Shown piece by piece: positions 61,442-64,000 of a DNA stretch of 64,000 nt (positions are counted from its first letter, which is position 1; every line of letters begins with the position of its first letter). The notes under the pieces are model-generated. The model was not told the origin of the DNA, made no database searches, and was given only the letters and a program-made list of their open reading frames with translations. A program made the translations under genes and the position numbers. The DNA lies in assembly GCF_000814475.1 (NCBI RefSeq), contig NZ_JSVC01000013.1:62001-126000 (forward strand), given 5' to 3'. The stretch is from Flavihumibacter solisilvae. GTDB lineage: Bacteria > Bacteroidota > Bacteroidia > Chitinophagales > Chitinophagaceae.

Positions 61442-62509
61442 TTATAATCCTGCAAACCTGAATGGTTGGGTTTCTCTGAAGTCGGCTGACGATTCGCCTG
61501 CATAGTTTTCATTGTTAGCGAGACTGAGCTTTTTCACTTTCCCTTTTTCACTCAGGTCGATCTTTTTAAAATCCACCCAAACGACATTCGGGTTTAGAAC
61601 ATTATCAAAGTAATACACGAGGTTTTTCTGATCGGCAACTGTTCTCCACCGTGTGGAGGAAATATTAGGTTCCTTTTCTGACGATATGCCATACGGTACT
61701 GAACAGTTCCTGATCACGCTGAATACACTTGCAAGCGCCACCCGTGTATTGTCTGTCTGCGGAATAGCATGGATATAATACGAAGCCCGTACAAACCTGT
61801 CTGCCGCCCTATTGGTTCCGGGAAGCATTACTGTCCCAGGAATCGACTTCCAATAAGTATTGATTGCCAACTGGTCTTCGAAGATGGGCGAGTTTGTCAT
61901 CGCGATATACTCCTTGCTATGATGAATGACGAGTTTGCCGTTGATGTATTCCAGGATGGCATTGTCTCCATTTGCGTCTGAAAGTGACAGGTGAATCGTG
62001 GAATAAATATCCGTTCCGGGAATATTGGCAGTAACTACAACAAAGTCATTTTTCCCAAATGCATCAACTGCATCCTTAACAGTAGCAAAGTTGTCCAATG
62101 CATATTGAAGCCATAACGAAACTGCCAGGCCTTTTTTCGTTCCGTCTTTTTGAAAGTCGGGGTATTTAGATTCAGCCAGCCACAACATATTTCCCACCAA
62201 TCCTTTCTCATTCATCCCATCAGATGAGGCAAGGTCCCATGAAGTAGTAATGACACTGCCATATTTCGCGCTCCATTTTATGGAAGTGTTCCCCACCTCA
62301 CCGTTTCTTTCAATTCCCCTTGGAAGGATCCACAGATTGGCGGGGATTTCACTCCGCCAGTCCATAGAACGCGCAGTTATTGTCAGGCCGCCAGGGCCCT
62401 TGTAAACGACGCGTGTACAGGCAGTAGTTGTGTTTGTGATAGTGAAACCCCATCCCGTCGTTAACACAATTGCCAGTAATGCCCTCACTTGAGTTCTCAA
62501 CTTTTTCAT
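61442..62509 (-). CDS. Linear amide C-N hydrolase (choloylglycine hydrolase family), exported
   Basis: A 355-residue Ntn hydrolase. The start at 62509 (MKKLRTQVRALLAIVL) gives a signal peptide whose cleavage after TTTA exposes Cys31 (CTRVVYKGPG) as the N-terminal nucleophile. Family marks: ITARSMDWRSEIPANLWILP, SDGMNEKGLVGNMLWL, then the Asn-rich strand AMTNSPIFEDQ and TNRAADRFVRA. Members split bile-salt amides, penicillin V or acyl-homoserine lactones. In a free-living bacterium, acyl amide or quorum-signal cleavage is as likely as bile salts. It is a single gene between tract B and the membrane gene at 62571. Confidence 0.9.
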   Translation of the reverse strand: MKKLRTQVRALLAIVLTTGWGFTITNTTTACTRVVYKGPGGLTITARSMDWRSEIPANLWILPRGIERNGEVGNTSIKWSAKYGSVITTSWDLASSDGMNEKGLVGNMLWLAESKYPDFQKDGTKKGLAVSLWLQYALDNFATVKDAVDAFGKNDFVVVTANIPGTDIYSTIHLSLSDANGDNAILEYINGKLVIHHSKEYIAMTNSPIFEDQLAINTYWKSIPGTVMLPGTNRAADRFVRASYYIHAIPQTDNTRVALASVFSVIRNCSVPYGISSEKEPNISSTRWRTVADQKNLVYYFDNVLNPNVVWVDFKKIDLSEKGKVKKLSLANNENYAGESSADFRETQPFRFAGL

Positions 62510-62570
62510 TTCCGGAAGATTTAAGTTTAACGAATTCAATTTGCGGGGAAAGGAGCAGCGGGTACGGAGT

Positions 62571-63059
62571 TTATTCCTTGTAATGCCCGGACTGGACCAG
62601 GGCGGTTTTCAGTTCTTCGGGATTACTGGTGCCAATCAACAGGCGTCTTTCATTGTTGAATTCGAGTTGCAGGCCCTGGTTACCGGAAACATTGTATGCT
62701 TTCCCTTTGCCAAAGATGCCGATCCTGATCCCCCAGCCACCATACTCGAGCAGTGGAGAATATTTTCTTACATAAGTTTTTGAAAGCTCATACCAGGAGT
62801 AATGCCTGAATTCAAGATGAAATGGGAAAAAGCGTACGTAGATCCCGTCTTTTTTAATGATCGTTTCAAGCCGTAGGATGTAAAAGAAAATGACTAACAG
62901 CAGGGTCAAAATGATTGCGATGAACAGGCCGGATTTGCCGGGCGGAATCTGCCTGTTATAGATATTGAAAAGGCAAAGAAAGTTTACACCCAGGAGTATT
63001 AGCCAAAGCCACCACTGCCTGAATTGTTGCCTTTCCGTAAATATGATCTCATTTTCCAT
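62571..63059 (-). CDS. Two-span membrane protein with a PH-like soluble domain
   Basis: A 162-residue protein. Two membrane spans lie near the start (about 16-34, WWLWLILLGVNFLCLFNIY, and about 43-63, GLFIAIILTLLLVIFFYIL). A cytoplasmic beta-rich domain follows (65-162): ETIIKKDGIYVRFFPFHLEF, YSWYELSKTYVRKYSPL, GIRIGIFGKGKAYNVSGNQG, LLIGTSNPEELKTAL. The pattern fits the bacterial PH-like membrane proteins; no function is assigned. It lies 11 bases after the stop of the deaminase gene, so it is probably part of a three-gene operon (63893 to 62571). Confidence 0.75.
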   Translation of the reverse strand: MENEIIFTERQQFRQWWLWLILLGVNFLCLFNIYNRQIPPGKSGLFIAIILTLLLVIFFYILRLETIIKKDGIYVRFFPFHLEFRHYSWYELSKTYVRKYSPLLEYGGWGIRIGIFGKGKAYNVSGNQGLQLEFNNERRLLIGTSNPEELKTALVQSGHYKE

Positions 63060-63070
63060 CAGCTTTAAAA

Positions 63071-63517
63071 TTACTCATGTAAATTCCGGCATTCCTGTTC
63101 AAGGACCTTTTCAATGATCTTTGGCGGGGCTGCCCATGTTGAAATGTTGCTGGTTGAAAGTACAGGAAAACCTGAACTGTAACCACCAATTTCTCTGGTT
63201 GCCAGTCCAAACACAACCAGCTTGATTTTGTGGTGCCTGATCACGTATGAGCACATGATGCAGGGTTCATGAGTTGTAACCAGGAAACAATCAGAGAGGT
63301 CTGTGTTGCCGGACGTTAATATGGCATTTCGGATTGCTTCGATTTCAGCGTGACAAGTAATGTCTTTGTGCATTTTCCCGCTTTCGATTCCTTCGGCAAT
63401 TACATGGTCGTCCTTAACGATAACTGCACCCACCGGGCTTTCACCGCGTTGCTTTGCGATCCTGCCCAGTTCAATACATCTTCGCATTAATTGTTCATAT
63501 AACGCAAGGTCAGTCAT
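63071..63517 (-). CDS. Nucleoside/nucleobase deaminase (CDA fold)
   Basis: A 148-residue zinc enzyme. The start at 63517 (MTDLALYEQLMRRCIELG) is preferred because the longer frame overlaps the upstream VOC gene. Zinc and catalytic residues: His56-Ala-Glu58 (TCHAEIEAI) and Pro-Cys86-x-x-Cys89 (HEPCIMCSY). SPVGAVIVKDDHVIAEG is the usual first strand pair. The length and the late GFPVLSTSNISTW block suggest a guanine-deaminase-like or broad deaminase rather than the tRNA enzyme TadA, which usually has a longer C-terminal helix. It starts 4 bases after the VOC stop. Confidence 0.88.
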   Translation of the reverse strand: MTDLALYEQLMRRCIELGRIAKQRGESPVGAVIVKDDHVIAEGIESGKMHKDITCHAEIEAIRNAILTSGNTDLSDCFLVTTHEPCIMCSYVIRHHKIKLVVFGLATREIGGYSSGFPVLSTSNISTWAAPPKIIEKVLEQECRNLHE

Positions 63518-63521
63518 AACG

Positions 63522-63893
63522 TTAAATGTGCTGGTCAAGTAGAATCGTATTGCCGTCTGGGTCTGTAAGAAACATACTGGCCGGGCCGGTGGTCGTTTCA
63601 TCTGCTTCACTGTCGGGTGTTACACCCTTTTGCTTCAACTGTTTTTGGATTTCCCTGATATCATCAAAGGATTCCATTTTATTAGCATTCTCATCCCAGC
63701 CCGGGTTAAAGGTCAGGATATTATTGGGAAACATTCCCTGGAACAGTCCGATTAATGCGTTCCCGTTTTTCATGATTAGATAGTTCTTTGCCTGGTCGCC
63801 GGCAAAGACACTGAAACCGAGGTTTTCATAAAATTGCCTGGAAGCGTTGATGTCTTTGACACTGAGACTGATTGAAAATGCGCCTAGTTTCAT
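63522..63893 (-). CDS. VOC-family (glyoxalase-like) protein
   Basis: A 123-residue protein with both halves of the VOC fold: GAFSISLSVKDINASRQFYE, NLGFSVFAGD, then MKNGNALIGLFQGMFPNNIL and the closing FLTDPDGNTILLDQH. It resembles the group with a conserved GPASMFLTDPDGN end, of unknown substrate. It leads the minus-strand operon with the deaminase and the membrane gene. No promoter box was identified; the last 107 bases of the window show no further gene. Confidence 0.87.
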   Translation of the reverse strand: MKLGAFSISLSVKDINASRQFYENLGFSVFAGDQAKNYLIMKNGNALIGLFQGMFPNNILTFNPGWDENANKMESFDDIREIQKQLKQKGVTPDSEADETTTGPASMFLTDPDGNTILLDQHI

Positions 63894-64000
63894 GTTGTAT
63901 AGCTTTGGTTCATTGACTTTCTTAAACCGTAACTTTCTTTATCAAGCAAAAGGGGAAACATGATCCGGTTTTCCCTTTCCTGTTCTGGTGTATAATGCCC

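Overview
The window looks like a chromosomal piece of a Bacteroidota bacterium, most likely family Chitinophagaceae (inference; the genus cannot be fixed by eye). The evidence is a SusC/SusD pair, two large secreted proteins with type IX secretion (T9SS) C-terminal sorting domains, many lipoproteins with Cys-Lys/Ser-Gly-Lys-Asp starts, a futalosine-pathway menaquinone gene (mqnE), starts without Shine-Dalgarno sites, and promoter-like boxes of the Bacteroidota type (TTTG-N20-TAnnTTTG). No tRNA, rRNA, CRISPR array, insertion sequence or phage gene was seen.

Left part (1-19 kb): the end of an exopolysaccharide sugar transferase faces a T9SS-exported heparin-lyase-like protein with PKD repeats. 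Then come a lipoprotein of the arabinofuranosidase-like GH-A fold whose expected nucleophile is Gln, a HU/CCDC81-SPOR membrane protein, an FKBP isomerase, L-serine dehydratase, mqnE behind a 1225-residue T9SS protein, a CNT nucleoside transporter, and a run of small minus-strand genes including a TMEM220-RidA fusion and a TPR lipoprotein.

Centre (19.5-47.7 kb): one polysaccharide utilization locus. An AraC-type regulator diverges from susC-susD-surface glycan-binding lipoprotein, which ends in a strong bidirectional terminator. A minus-strand operon follows (beta-helix/thioredoxin-like fusion, NodB deacetylase, GH20 hexosaminidase, beta-helix protein), divergent from a plus-strand operon (MFS sugar porter, DUF5107-TPR protein, GH2, beta-helix/GH-A fusion, GH2, GH2). 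The likely flow is surface binding and import by SusCD, periplasmic or surface cleavage by beta-helix and GH enzymes, monosaccharide import by the MFS porter, and cytoplasmic handling near the DUF5107 protein. The set points to a branched glycan with N-acetylhexosamine, beta-galactoside or beta-glucuronide, and furanoside parts; the substrate itself is not determined.

Right part (47.7-64 kb): mostly single-gene housekeeping or stress functions: VOC proteins, a HemG-like flavodoxin, a Nudix hydrolase, an AraC regulator divergent from an aldo/keto reductase-alcohol dehydrogenase-degenerate AKR operon, a GH123-like enzyme, a class C beta-lactamase-like hydrolase, TPM and SIMPL proteins, a broken dioxygenase fragment in front of a pirin-like gene, DinB and metallo-beta-lactamase-fold proteins, a choloylglycine-hydrolase-like amidase and a nucleoside deaminase.

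The strongest unexplained signal is a pair of intergenic tracts 42 kb apart (18.99-19.42 kb and 61.13-61.43 kb). They carry the same three kinds of short degenerate repeats in the same orientation and the same gene context.
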